Assembly (NCBI GenBank): GCA_943704525.1
Contig: CALSCQ010001190.1
Location: 1-37,899, forward strand
Direction: 5' to 3'
From: Pigoraptor vietnamica
Lineage: Eukaryota > Opisthokonta > Filasterea
DNA: 37,899 nt
Shown: positions 11,094 to 21,300 of the stretch, one piece after another
Layout of the letters: the number at the start of each line of letters is the position of its first letter
Numbering within the stretch: position 1 is the first letter of the stretch
Position numbers and translations under genes: made by a program
Notes under the pieces: generated by a model
What the model saw: the letters and a program-made list of their open reading frames with translations, nothing else
Database searches by the model: none
Told to the model about the DNA's origin: nothing

Positions 11094-12581
11094 TCAGTCG
11101 AACACGGGGAGGTTATCGACGGGGCAATTGCGCGACGACGACATGAGCCACTTCTCAATGCACATGGCATGGAACTTGTGGCCGCACGTGAGCTGGCGGA
11201 GGCGCGCCTCGGCGGCATACTCCTCGAGGCACACGCCGCACACGCCGGCCTCGTGCGCGTGGACGAGGGGGAACGCGCGCACCGCATCCGCAGGGACCGT
11301 CTTCGGCTTGACCGACTCATCGAGGCGAAGCAACAGCTCATAATCGGCCGGAGAGAGCTCGCGGTGCTGGAGCTGAAGGAGGAGGACCTGGAGCTCGTCG
11401 TTCCCGAGGTTGTGGACGTCCTGGACGCGGACGTGGCGGCCGCGGCGGCGGCGCGTGCGATGGTTGCTGCCGTCGTCCTCTCCGTCCAACCAGCCGGCCG
11501 GCCGCTGCCAGGGGGGAACGACGAAAAACTTGTACGGTGTCTGAACGAGGGGCTTGCTCATCGATGTGGGGTGGCGCACGCGGTAGCCGAGGGGTGCGAG
11601 GGCCGGGCGGCGCATGGACGGCTCACCCGTAAGCACGTGGCGGCGCCAAGCGCGACGACGCCCCCGCGAGGTGTCCGGACCCCGCATGTTCGTCCCGACG
11701 CGGCCCTTTCGACAGGCGCGAAGGCGCTGGCGCCTACGCTTCTTCTCGCTCGGGTGCGACGGCTTGAGGCCCCGCTTGTCGGCCTTGGCAGGTCGCTGGA
11801 TGGCTGGGCACGTGACGCAGCGTCGTCCCGACTCGATCTGGTACTCAATCTCGTCGGCCGCCTCGTACAGGGCGCGGTCGTATGCGTCCTCGACCAAATC
11901 ATCGTCGACATTCACGTTCACGGTGGAAAACACGTCGCAGAGGTCGTCGTCAGGGGAGTGCTGGGCATAGGAGAACCCGAGAAATTCGGCCGGCATGGGC
12001 ACATACTTGCGGCGCTTCTTCTTCGACTTCTCGTCCGCCGAAGGGCCCGCCATCATAACAGGAGAACGCGCAGATCGCGGGATTTGGTCGATCGGCGTGT
12101 TTGGGGGAGCGACCACGGCCTTGGGGCTGGGCACGCTGTCCGACGCCGGCAGCGACAGCGTCACCTTTCGGAAGGGAACCGGGCGCTCGATGCGGACATA
12201 GTCGCTATCGAAGGGTGCCGAGTCGATATAGTATGCATTCTCAAAGAGCGTCGCTGGCACAACCGGCGCAGCGATGCAAACAAAGCCGTCGTCCTCGAAG
12301 GAGTCGCCCCACATACGGCTCGGGCCGCCAATGGGGGAGGGCAGGAGCGCAAGTGCCGCCGTGTTGTCGCTTATACTCCCCAGCCGTATGGAGGCCAGGG
12401 AGTTGGTGGTGGAAGGGGACGTAAACTGCGACGTCTGAATGGTAACGCGCTTGCGTGAACACACTCTAAAGCGCGGTGTGAGTCGTGTGGGCGTGCCGGC
12501 GAGTGCGGTGTGCACAATACCACGAGGAAAATCACACAAAGTGTGTGCTGTGGGCTCACAACGGACCCGCACGTGTGCCAT
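11094..12581 (-). CDS. RING-H2-type E3 ubiquitin ligase with Asp as the eighth zinc ligand
   Basis: A single open frame of 495 aa. The C-terminal RING (residues about 448-488) reads CGVC, then CGHKFHAMC, then CPVD. Seven ligands follow the H2 pattern and the eighth is Asp, as in RBX1/ROC1. A conserved block LQHRELSPADYELLLRLDES sits just before the RING (about 404-423), an arrangement I associate with a widespread, poorly characterised protist and fungal RING group. The middle is basic and disordered, with KKKRRKYVPMP near 190, RRGRH near 380 and an acidic DDDLCD stretch, so nuclear location is plausible. The ATG at 12581 overlaps a TATTTAA motif, so the in-frame ATG at 12314 (MWGDSFEDD) may be the real start. 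Substrates are unknown. Confidence 0.82.
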   Translation of the reverse strand: MAHVRVRCEPTAHTLCDFPRGIVHTALAGTPTRLTPRFRVCSRKRVTIQTSQFTSPSTTNSLASIRLGSISDNTAALALLPSPIGGPSRMWGDSFEDDGFVCIAAPVVPATLFENAYYIDSAPFDSDYVRIERPVPFRKVTLSLPASDSVPSPKAVVAPPNTPIDQIPRSARSPVMMAGPSADEKSKKKRRKYVPMPAEFLGFSYAQHSPDDDLCDVFSTVNVNVDDDLVEDAYDRALYEAADEIEYQIESGRRCVTCPAIQRPAKADKRGLKPSHPSEKKRRRQRLRACRKGRVGTNMRGPDTSRGRRRAWRRHVLTGEPSMRRPALAPLGYRVRHPTSMSKPLVQTPYKFFVVPPWQRPAGWLDGEDDGSNHRTRRRRGRHVRVQDVHNLGNDELQVLLLQLQHRELSPADYELLLRLDESVKPKTVPADAVRAFPLVHAHEAGVCGVCLEEYAAEARLRQLTCGHKFHAMCIEKWLMSSSRNCPVDNLPVFD

Positions 12582-12973
12582 TAAATATGCTCAGGTGCTG
12601 CGTGGGAGTCGCTGTGGGAGGCCGTGTGCGACAACACAAAGCAGCCATGTCGTCATGGTTCATTTGCGTACTGTTGGTAACCACCCCTGACGTCACGGTC
12701 CATGACGTCATGTAATTTGAGCGAGACCAAGAATTTTCCCGCGAAAAATATGGGACGCCAACGTTTGAAAATGGCGCCGCGCTGAACACGCTGTGGACGG
12801 ACGTCAACACCGTCTCAGACAGTGGCTTGGCTTGAGGACAACCTTATTTCTGCGGCCTTTATCCCTCGTTAATGTGTACCGCGTGACAAAGCGAAACAAC
12901 GCATCCACTCGTTACCTTTCGCTGTCGTTGCGCAACGGCCGTACCTCCAATAGGCGCACGGCGCGCTGTCCCG
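12582..12973. other. Divergent promoter region between the RING gene (-) and Rad9 (+)
   Basis: A short region with paired TGACGTCA sites (separate entry), CACGTG at 12569-12574 at its left edge, and an ATTTTCCCGCGAAAAAT-like block near 12733-12749 resembling an E2F site (TTTCCCGC). There are no genes. Confidence 0.5.
12688..12710. promoter_or_regulatory. Pair of perfect CRE-type sites, TGACGTCA
   Basis: Perfect 8-bp palindromes at 12688-12695 and 12703-12710, 15 bases apart. They match the CREB/ATF bZIP consensus. An E2F-like TTTCCCGC lies about 30 bases further on. The position between two divergent genes suggests shared control of Rad9 and the RING ligase. This is inferred only from motif and position. 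Confidence 0.5.
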
Positions 12974-15623
12974 ATGCAGTGTCAGATTTCTGGTCGAAGT
13001 CTTCGAGGTTTGTGCATTTACGTTGCGGCTTTCGCTTTTTCTGCTGTGATTTTCTTCTTCGCTTCGTCTTTGTTCCGGATCCACCTGATCAATGCCTGTC
13101 TCTGCTCCGTTTCTTTCTTTAAATACACTAGCATGCACGCAAGTGTTGGCCGTTCGCGTCACAGTCCTTCTTGTTTTATCATATTTTCGTGCGTAGTCGG
13201 AGTCGGCGTCGTGAGTGGCCTGTCGATTGTACTTACAAATGGTCTCTGATGTTGTTGTGTCCTGCAGACTTCGCTAAGTCTGTGCAATGTATGTCCAAGA
13301 TTGGGGACGACCTCCACATCGAGTCTGTCGGGCGTGAGGTAAGTATACTTTTCCTCAAGTGGATTCGCATTAGACTATTGGCGCGTAGCTTCTCGTGTCC
13401 GTTGGACCATTTGGTTATAGTAAAATTCTGTATGCGCAGCTGCACCTTCGTGCCGTGAGCAGTTCTCGGTCTGCTTTCGCGAGCGTTACGTTTGGGCAGC
13501 AGTACTTCGACTCCATTCAGCGAACACACGACGATGGCGCCCTGCGCTGCAAGGTCCTTGTGAAGGTCCGTTGTGTGTAAAGTTGTAATTCCAGTCGCCC
13601 ATTTCAACTGTCCTTCTTGCACTGTGGTCCGCTGTGTAGTTGCGCTTCCATTCATATTCCCTTCTTACTCTCTGACGGTCCGTTGTGTAGTTACGTCGTC
13701 TATCTATATGCCCGACTTACCCTTTTCTTCGATCCATTCGCAGTCGTGTCACAACATATTCAAATCGCTGCCGAACGTTGAGAAATCGGTCGAGCGGTGC
13801 ACGATTAGCCTCAAGCCCGCGCTCTGTCGCCTGGTCTTCCAGCTGATGTGCAAATTCAGTGAGTGTGACGAGGGTTGCTTTGTATTAACGAAGCACGTAC
13901 TCTGATAGTGTGTGGAAGAGAAGGACGGCCACTGGTCAAGCATCCTCTACTGGCTCGCACTGACTGACCTTGTGTGTGCGATTTCCACCCAGACATCACC
14001 AAGACCATCAATCTTGACTTCCAAGACAGCGACATATTGCAGGCCGTGTACTCGCGGGAGCAGTCCACGAACCGCATCGCCGTACAGGTGCGCTGCAGAG
14101 CCATTCCTTTGCCTGCGCGTCATAACTGTTTGCTGTTCAAATTTCAAGCGCTCCTTCCCATACCATACCCAAACAGGCGCCCATCCTCATCGAATTCCTG
14201 TCGATGTTTCACCCCACCATCGACGAGGTCACGCTAGTCGCCGAGCCCACGCAGCTCCGCTTCAAGAGTTACGTTGAGCCGGGCATGCTCGCGTCCGATG
14301 CTGCGCGCACACTGCACACGGAGGTCGCTGTGGACACTGGCGATTTGGACCAGTACGATATCGCGGGGCCCGTCGCCATCACATTCTGCTTGCGAGAGTT
14401 CAAGGTGTGTGGGATTGGTCAATGCCCTGTTCTACCGCATACTGCCGTGTGGAACTCTTGTGCTGAGTGCGGTTGCGTATCGCAGGCGATATTGGCCTTC
14501 TGCGAGGCCGTTCGACTCCCAATTGCCATCAGTTTTGGAAACCCTGGGAGGTGTGTTACAATCATCGCGTCCGCAACTTCCCTGGCGTGTGGCATATTTA
14601 GTTTTATGTCGACGTCACTCACGTGTCCTTCGCGTTCGCAGCCCTGTCATCTTCTCGACGTCCGACAATGTCGCAATCAAGGCCGAGTTTGTACTTGCGA
14701 CTCTCCAAGAGGATTCGGACGTGCACTTTGGGAACGCAGCGAATGCCGCACGGACAAACCGTCCATCCAACGAGGGTGGGTGGTGTGTTGTGCGTTCTTG
14801 CCACTCGTGTTCGCATCCCTTTCTCAACATTTGCATCCGCAGTGTCGTCGAATGCGATGGATACCACGTCCATTGCGACGCCACACGGGCGCGGTAGTGG
14901 CGATGCCGCGCCGAACTCGCAGGCGGTGCGACACTTCCCGCCCTCTCAATCGTCGATGAACCCGTCCCAGGGTGACTTACGCTCGGCTGCGCAGGGGGGG
15001 CCGTCGGGCATGTTCACTTCGACGCCGCTGACTGGCCACACTGTCGTGCAACGGCAGGGATTCATGGGCCTGTATCCTTCCGTCACGTGTGCAGCTGCTA
15101 TCCTCCTGCTTTTAGTATCTCAGTGGCTGTGAGTACGTGTATTCTGCCTTGAATCTTTTGACTCGATTGCATACAGGACTTCCCCCGCGGTCGGCCCGCG
15201 CACGGCTCCCCCCGCTTCCGGCGCACCTTCAGCGACACAACTGTCCGCAAGGCACTTTCCTGACGTTGGCGCGGCATCCTTTGACGGGGGCTACGGACCG
15301 GGCTCCATGGATGTGGGCTACACGACGTCAATTGCCCCGCCCCAGCACTCAATGAGCCAGGCCAGTGATGCGACGGCGATGGACGTGACATACGCGCCGA
15401 GCAACAAGCGCCCATTCGAAGAAGAGTCGTTTGTGGGAGCGACTCCGCCGCCCCGCGGAGAGAGCGATGCGGAGGACGAGTACGTTGAGGCGACGCCGCC
15501 TCGCAAGCGGGTGGGCCTATAGTTGCTGCTGTGGGCGTCCGGTTGTTGCGTTACGAGTGCGCATTTGACACTTTTTGTTACTCCACGCAGGCCAAGGTCT
15601 TCTCGGACGAGGAGTCCGACTAG
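12974..15623 (+). CDS. RAD9: Rad9, subunit of the 9-1-1 checkpoint clamp
   Basis: The PCNA-like clamp subunit that, with Rad1 and Hus1, loads at DNA damage and recruits the ATR pathway through its phosphorylated tail. Exons are 12974-13007, 13268-13338, 13440-13565, 13744-13858, 13993-14087, 14177-14404, 14486-14550, 14642-14775, 14843-15086, 15177-15510 and 15591-15623, giving 492 aa, all in phase. Recognisable blocks are VQCMSKIGDDLHIE, RAVSSSRSAFASVTF, LRCKVLVK, VEKSVERCTISL, VAITFCLREF and AEFVLATL, in the order of animal Rad9. The tail (from about residue 285) is Ser/Pro-rich and disordered with two TPP sites (GATPPPRGE, EATPPRKR) and an acidic end AKVFSDEESD, as in Rad9 C-termini. Exon 1 is only 34 bases. 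The exon 9 donor is uncertain: GTGTGC at 15087 gives a normal-sized intron, while GTGAGT at 15129 is in the same phase but leaves a 48-base intron and adds a hydrophobic stretch. Confidence 0.92.
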
Positions 15624-15878
15624 AAGGTCCAGACACCCGTTGTAATATATTGAACAAAACTCGACAATGTGAGGTGTGCGTGCACGTGGGTGTGGCGATT
15701 CGGGGCGCCCAAGGAGATGATGCAGTTTCTGTAACGCACGCGCGCAAAGCTAGGAAGAGACAGACGCAATCGAAAAGGGCCATATGCGACGATACGCACG
15801 CACGCAACGGCACAGAAGTATGGAATGGCAATATCAAGAATCAACAACGCACGCGGCCCGGAATGGACACGAGCACGC

Positions 15879-16644
15879 TCAGTCAAAAAAGTTTGCGTCG
15901 ACGTCCTGGATGGGCTCCATCTCCATTTCGTCCTGGGGAGGGGCCGTGTAGCGCTTGATCTGGTACACGGCGCTCTGCATGCGGCTCATAATGAGGATGG
16001 CAAAGTAGCCGAGAAAGGCCTGCGCGCCCAGCATAACCGACAGGGGAATGTTGACGGCGTACTCGAGGGGAAGCACAAAAAACTGGTTGTTCAGAAGGAG
16101 AACGAGGCACAGCGGCAGCTGGATGAAGAGGGTGAGGATCCAGTAGCCTGCCAGCTGTGGCACCTGCGTGTGCGAACGAGTCGCGTTAAAATTCACTCGC
16201 GACGCCATATTATACGTTGAAGTTCCGACAGCGACGACATCTAGAGACAGTGACGACAGCAAGAGAGTTCAGTGTGAACGGGGTATCAAGGCCAATGTCC
16301 ACCATAATGCAGCCAACGAAAACGACAGGAGTTCTGCGAACTAGATACCAATGTCACCTTCTCGAGCAAGTTCCCGCAGTAGCCGAGGTAGATGCGTATG
16401 GGCTCAACGAGCGTCATGATAATGTAGATTACAATGGGCGCGTACTTGTAGTTCGACTTGATGGCGTCATACTGCGCAACACAACAAGCGTCATCTACCA
16501 TAATCCCAGACTCACTATTGAAAATGTGCCGCACAATTCATAAAGGTAAACCAAATCGACTAAGGGAATTTCGCGCTCATGCGCTCATCATGCGACGAAA
16601 ACGTCAACACGATCACAGGTCGCCAAACACGCGCGCGCAAGACG

Positions 16645-16702
<58 letters not shown>

Positions 16703-17056
16703 TCGAGTCGAGGCTGACAATGGAGGCCGCGAGCCAGAATGGAAAGTAGAACATGCTGAAATATATGAACTGCTGCAGGGAGCAACTCGACAGCTGTTCT
16801 GTGCCTGCGCGCGGAGGAATTGGCACGAAAGCAAACTCTTAGAGACAAACGCAGGAAGAACAACTCATGGATTCATTCGGCAGCGTGTTAGAGAAGAGCG
16901 GGTGAAACTCGCTTGTAAGAGGCTCTCAAGGGATGCATACTCACTCAGAGTCGATATGTTTTCCCGCCGTTGTCGCGTCTTCTTCGTTTCAGGCAGCAAT
17001 ACGTCGACGACAGTCTTCAGCGTCCGCTGACGCAGACCGTCGACGGCCGTCGCCAT
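15879..17056 (-). CDS. TMEM17: TMEM17, ciliary transition-zone (MKS module) membrane protein
   Basis: A four-pass membrane protein of the MKS complex at the base of the cilium, working with B9-domain proteins and tectonics. Exons on the minus strand are 17056-16945, 16804-16701, 16471-16358 and 16163-15879, giving 204 aa (human about 198). The N-terminus has DGLRQRTLKTVV, parallel to DPVRQRLGNFSRAV. TM1 is at about 50-68 (FIYFSMFYFPFWLAASIVSL). TM2 is at about 82-103, ending EPIRIYLGYCGNLLEKV, the strongest family signature. VPQLAGYWILTLFIQLPL starts TM3, and TM4 lies at about 144-167. The C-terminus is short and acidic. Intron 2 begins directly in a (GT)n tract. The plain ATG at 17056 is chosen because the open frame upstream has no other ATG. 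TMEM216 and TMEM80 relatives are the alternative, but the LYLGYxGNLxEKV block favours TMEM17. Confidence 0.9.
16647..16700. repeat. (CA)n microsatellite at the start of TMEM17 intron 2
   Basis: A pure CA run of about 54 bases. On the sense (minus) strand it is (GT)n and its first GT is the 5' splice site after codon AAG. Confidence 0.95.
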
Positions 17057-17795
17057 TCTCTCAGCAATTTTGCCCTTCTTTCTCAGCTGCAAAGTGCCGC
17101 TTTGAAAATGAAGGGCGCAAGCAGAAGGGGTCGTCGCAAAGGAATGCGATGTAGGCAGGGTGGGTGTTTTGGCCTAACGCAGGGTGAGTGTTTCATTGTT
17201 ACTATCGTGTTACACACCGAGCGTGCGCTGATGTCTATTTTTGACAATATTGGGGGCATCAACACGTCACCAAGCGCTGACAATTATTACTCTAATAAGA
17301 TTCCATACATATTTCATAATTAACAAATTTATTTCACGGCGGTTGGGGGCAGCCGGGGACCAAAATCAGCCTCCGACACGTTCTCCCGTTGCGGCTTCGC
17401 GTGCGTGTGTGTGCGGTGCATCTCTCTTCCTCTCTTCAACAACAGACGCATGTTCTTCCTCTCTGTCCTCGTCAGTGGCGTCCGTACTCTTCCCTCGTCT
17501 CTCTTGTGTTCGTTGTGCGCGATAGTGCTCCACACATAAGCGCACGCACACGCCCTCAATTCCCGGCATTTCACAAACCGGTTATTCCCTGCATCTCAGT
17601 GTCCTGTCGTTGCGTATTCCGAACCAGCGCGTCCGCCGCGCGTCTTTGTCCCCAGCGACGCTCCATCGCACTCCCGTCTGTGCGTTTGGACTGCTGATTC
17701 GCGCATGAAGAGTGCGGGAGTGCCTGCCTGTTCCGCGGGGCGATAGTGGCCCTTGCGTCACTATTGTGGTGACGCACAACTCTCGTGGCCACCGA
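17057..17795. other. Divergent promoter region between TMEM17 and ceramide kinase
   Basis: No gene is supported. It contains the only strongly A/T-rich block nearby (17280-17335, ATTATTACTCTAATAAGATT-like), then a long pyrimidine-rich stretch 17415-17520 with repeated CTCTCTTCCTCT and TCGTCTCTCTTG motifs ahead of the ceramide kinase start. Confidence 0.45.
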
Positions 17796-20407
17796 ATGGC
17801 AGCCGTGTCGACGCAGCCGCAAATGGGTTCGCCGTCGGTGAGCCAGCGGAACGACGCGGGCGGCGCGGTCACGTGCCCTTCGCCCGACAGTGCGCGCGAG
17901 CACATACTGTTGTCGCCGTCGCACGACTGGGGATGGGAGAGCGAGTTTTCATACAAGGGCTGCAAGGTCGACTTGGCGTTGACGAGAGATGCGATCACAT
18001 GGCACAGACGCATCGCGCCGCGCGATTCGTCCGCGAGCGCGTCGACCTCTGGTCTCTCGCTGTGCGGCTGCTGCGGAGGGAAGGTGAAGAATAAGGAGGC
18101 TCCGCCGACGACGTCCGAGCCGTCCACCACGTGCTGTGCGTGCTTTGGAGGGTCATCGAGGCCTCGCAGCCCGTGCTACACAAGCGTTAAGCGTGAGTGC
18201 GAATGCTATCGCGGAACCTCTGCTGCCGTCGCAGTTGTGTGTCCCAGCTAAAATATGTTGCTTTCGCTCTGCGTTGCAGCGCCCAAATCGGTCCTCATTC
18301 AGGACATCATCGGCGTCGACTTGGACTACATCCGCGCGGGTGCGCGTGGCAAGGAATCGTGCGCCACGCCGAAGGCGCGGGAGGCGGAGGAGGTGAACGG
18401 CGAGGGCGGGTGCGTCGTCGTGCACTATGCGACGCAGGTCGATGGGACGCACCGCCTGCGCATGAAGAGCGCGCGGTTTGCGACGCCGGACTGTCGCGCG
18501 GCGCATCAGTGGGTCACGCGCATACACGAGCTGTTGAAAGAAGGTGGGCGCATTTCGTGTTTGCTAATGTTTGTTACTGTTTGCCCGTTGTTGTGGTCTC
18601 TGCTGTGTGGGGGCCGAGGCAATGCGTCGGGGCGTGCACGCAACTTCCATTCACACTCTTCGCACGCTTTGCACGGCAGGCAACACGGGGCGACCGCAGC
18701 GGCTCAAAGTGTTTGTCAACCCAATCGGAGGGAAGAAGTTGGGACCGAAAATATTCAACGAGAAGGTCGCGCCCATCATGCGACTTGCGGGCATTCGCAC
18801 GGATGTTGTCGGTGAGTGTCCGTCGTGTGTGCGTCCTCCTCCTTCGCGATCACTCTCCGGTTGCGAAAAAAGTGCCTGTCCTGGTTGGGGGGGGGGGGGG
18901 GGGGGGGGGGACAATTGCCCCTCACGGATGTCGTCCGCCATGTTGTTGTTGGCCGTCCTTTTTCTTATGTTTGCGAACTGGAGTCGAATGGACAACCGTC
19001 TGTGATTTGAGCGGATCCGGCAGGCATAGTGTGGGCGTGGTTGTGTGGGCGTGGCTGTGCGTGCGATTGTCGGTATCGCGCGTCTACCGCGTCGGAGATG
19101 GGAGATGTTGTGTGGCGCAGCGTGTGTTTGTGTGCGCATGCCTTACGTTTGTCCTGTGCCGCTTCGACCGCAGTGACGTCGCGCGCGCATCAGGCGATGG
19201 ACTTTGTTCGTTGCGAGGACATTTCGTCGTTCGACGGCGTCGTTGTCGTCGGCGGCGATGGGATGTTGAACGAGGTGATCAACGGCATGCTTCTCCGCGA
19301 GGACCGTCTCAACATTCGCATTGGCGTTATCCCCGCGGGCTCCACGGACACGGTCATATTCAGCGCCATTGGGACGAACGACGTGCTCACGGCCGCTCTC
19401 ATGATTGTGCTCGGTGGGTGTTGCATGTTGGTGTGTGCTCGGTGTTTCTGCTGACAGTGTGTCATTGTGTGTGTTGAAATGTACCTTCCGACGAAGTGCC
19501 GTCGTGTGCCGTGCATGTGCGCGTGTGGAGGATGCCTGTAGTATGAGCGTTTCGTCAATGGCTATGCCCCCCTCCCCTAGGTGCATGCTGTAACTTAATC
19601 GGTTTGTTATATTGTTGTGGCCACTCCGATACACATTCTCTTACAAAGTCGGCACGTGCTCGCTTCGCAGGCGGTCGCATTCCTCTCGATGTCTGCTCCA
19701 TGAGCCAAAACGGGAGTCTGCTCAAGTACATTGTCTCCATGGCCGGGTACGGGTTCTTCGGTGACGTCATGCGGCGGTCGGAGGGGCTTCGGTGGATGGG
19801 ACCGATGCGGTGCGTTACTGTGCCCGTTACGTATAGTGCGTGGCCACAGCGTCAGTTTATGTGGTGCTTTGTGCGTGTGGGCCGTTCCAAGCGTTGCCTC
19901 TTTATGTTGTTGGCATACGTGCCCTCTTGGAGCAAATTCTGTAGCTGCGGGTAACGTCTTCGCGCTCGCTGGCGGCGTGTTGGTGTGAGCGAGGCGTGCG
20001 TGTCAGGGCGCCCGCGTTGATTCGACTTCTTTTCCGTTGAGCAGATACGACTACAGCGGTTTTCTGTCGTTTATGGCACACAGTTCCTACCAGGCTCAGA
20101 TTCGCTATCGGGCCGCGCCGCAAGGCCACTCGCCGAAAGAAGAGTGCGGTCGCAACTGCGGGGTATGCCGGTTTGGCGCACGACCTTCTGGTAACTCGTG
20201 GGGCGGCGACGGCGTGCAGCCGCTGTCGTCCTCCACCGACGCTGACGACGGATGGCAGACGGTTGGAGGGGACTTTGTGTGCGTGAACGCGGCAAACATC
20301 TCGTGTCGTTGTGACAAGTCGCCCTTTGGGATGTCGCGATACGCGCACTTGGGTGGGTCGTGTTGTCGAGCATTCATTGGTACCCTTGCTTGTTCGTAGA
20401 GAAGTAC

Positions 20408-20444
<37 letters not shown>

Positions 20445-20489
20445 ACATACCACACACACATACGCATACACGGCACACGCGCGCACACC

Positions 20490-20523
<34 letters not shown>

Positions 20524-20569
20524 ACATACCACCACACACATACGCATACACGGCACACGCGCGCACACC

Positions 20570-20605
<36 letters not shown>

Positions 20606-21030
20606 CACGTACACACGCACACACACACTAGCACTAGCATGCACACACACGCGCGCCGGCGCGCGTCTACACAGCCACACAGACACGGCACATCACGCAC
20701 GCTTTTCGTGTTCAGAGATCTTTATCGCGGACTGACCGACCCGGACGACTTGCAGGCAACGGGTATGCGGATCTCATCATGGTGCGTCAGTGCTCTCGCG
20801 TCGACTACCTGCAGCACCTCATCCGCCTCTCGGGAAAGAGCACGCACCACGACATGTCCTTTGTCGAGGTGGTTCGCGTGTCAGAGTTCAAATTTTCGGC
20901 GGCGGGTGGCGCGCGCAGCATGTGGAACTCGGACGGAGAGCTGCTTGCAGAGACCGACATCCACTTTGTGGTCCACCGGCAGGCCGTGGCCCTCTTCGGC
21001 CGCGTCCTCGCGCCGTCAGGAGGAACGTAG
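17796..21030 (+). CDS. CERK: Ceramide kinase
   Basis: A lipid kinase of the diacylglycerol/sphingosine kinase fold that makes ceramide-1-phosphate from ceramide and ATP. Exons are 17796-18192, 18280-18543, 18680-18811, 19174-19413, 19671-19809, 20045-20352 and 20756-21030, giving 584 aa, all in phase. An N-terminal PH-like region (about 30-220, with cysteine-rich CGCCGG and CCACFGG patches) precedes the catalytic domain. Catalytic motifs are [12 protein letters not shown] (about 227), [18 protein letters not shown] and [32 protein letters not shown] and [19 protein letters not shown] are specific to ceramide kinase rather than sphingosine kinase. The diagnostic CxxxCxxC motif is present as CGRNCGVC (about 426). 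Starts further upstream in this frame are non-ATG. Intron 3 has a 24-base G run and intron 6 a duplicated CA-rich block. Confidence 0.93.
18887..18910 (+). repeat. Poly-G run of 24 in ceramide kinase intron 3
   Basis: Twenty-four consecutive G on the sense strand, 75 bases after the donor. It is capable of G-quadruplex formation in the pre-mRNA and prone to length error in sequencing. Confidence 0.95.
20410..20605 (+). repeat. CA-rich duplicated block in ceramide kinase intron 6
   Basis: (CA)n tracts alternate with a non-simple unit, TACGCATACACGGCACACGC, present at 20461 and again at 20541. This is a direct duplication with a period of about 80 bases. Unlike other introns here, the sense strand carries CA, not GT, and the tract starts about 57 bases after the donor. 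Confidence 0.93.
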
Positions 21031-21109
21031 TGGTTTTTTAGGGTCCGGTTGGACTTTCCGTGCTGGTGACGGTACATTCAGTTGAAACCGGACCGCCTCC
21101 GCCACGATT

Positions 21110-21300
21110 GTGACAGCACATTTAATCGTCAGTACTAGAACGCCACATGACAAGTGTGACAACACATTTAATCGTCGGTACGATATCTCCAGAGAACGCC
21201 ACAAGTGTGACAACACATTTACTCGTCGGTACGATCTCTCCAGAGAACGCCACACGGCTGTGTGTGACAACACATTGAATCATTGGTACGATCTCGGTGC
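21110..21300 (+). repeat. Four-copy degenerate repeat downstream of ceramide kinase
   Basis: Units start GTGACA(G/A)CACATTTAATCG at 21110, 21156, 21207 and 21264. They continue with GGTACGAT(A)TCTCCAGAGAACGCCAC in copies 2 and 3; copies 1 and 4 are shorter or diverged. The period grows from 46 to 57 bases. It lies 80 bases after the stop codon, so it may be part of the 3' UTR. Confidence 0.85.

Noticed and set aside
11085-12458. 457-codon plus-strand frame opposite the RING gene
   Set aside because: It is the mirror of the RING coding sequence. The minus strand has a clear RING motif and this frame resembles no family.
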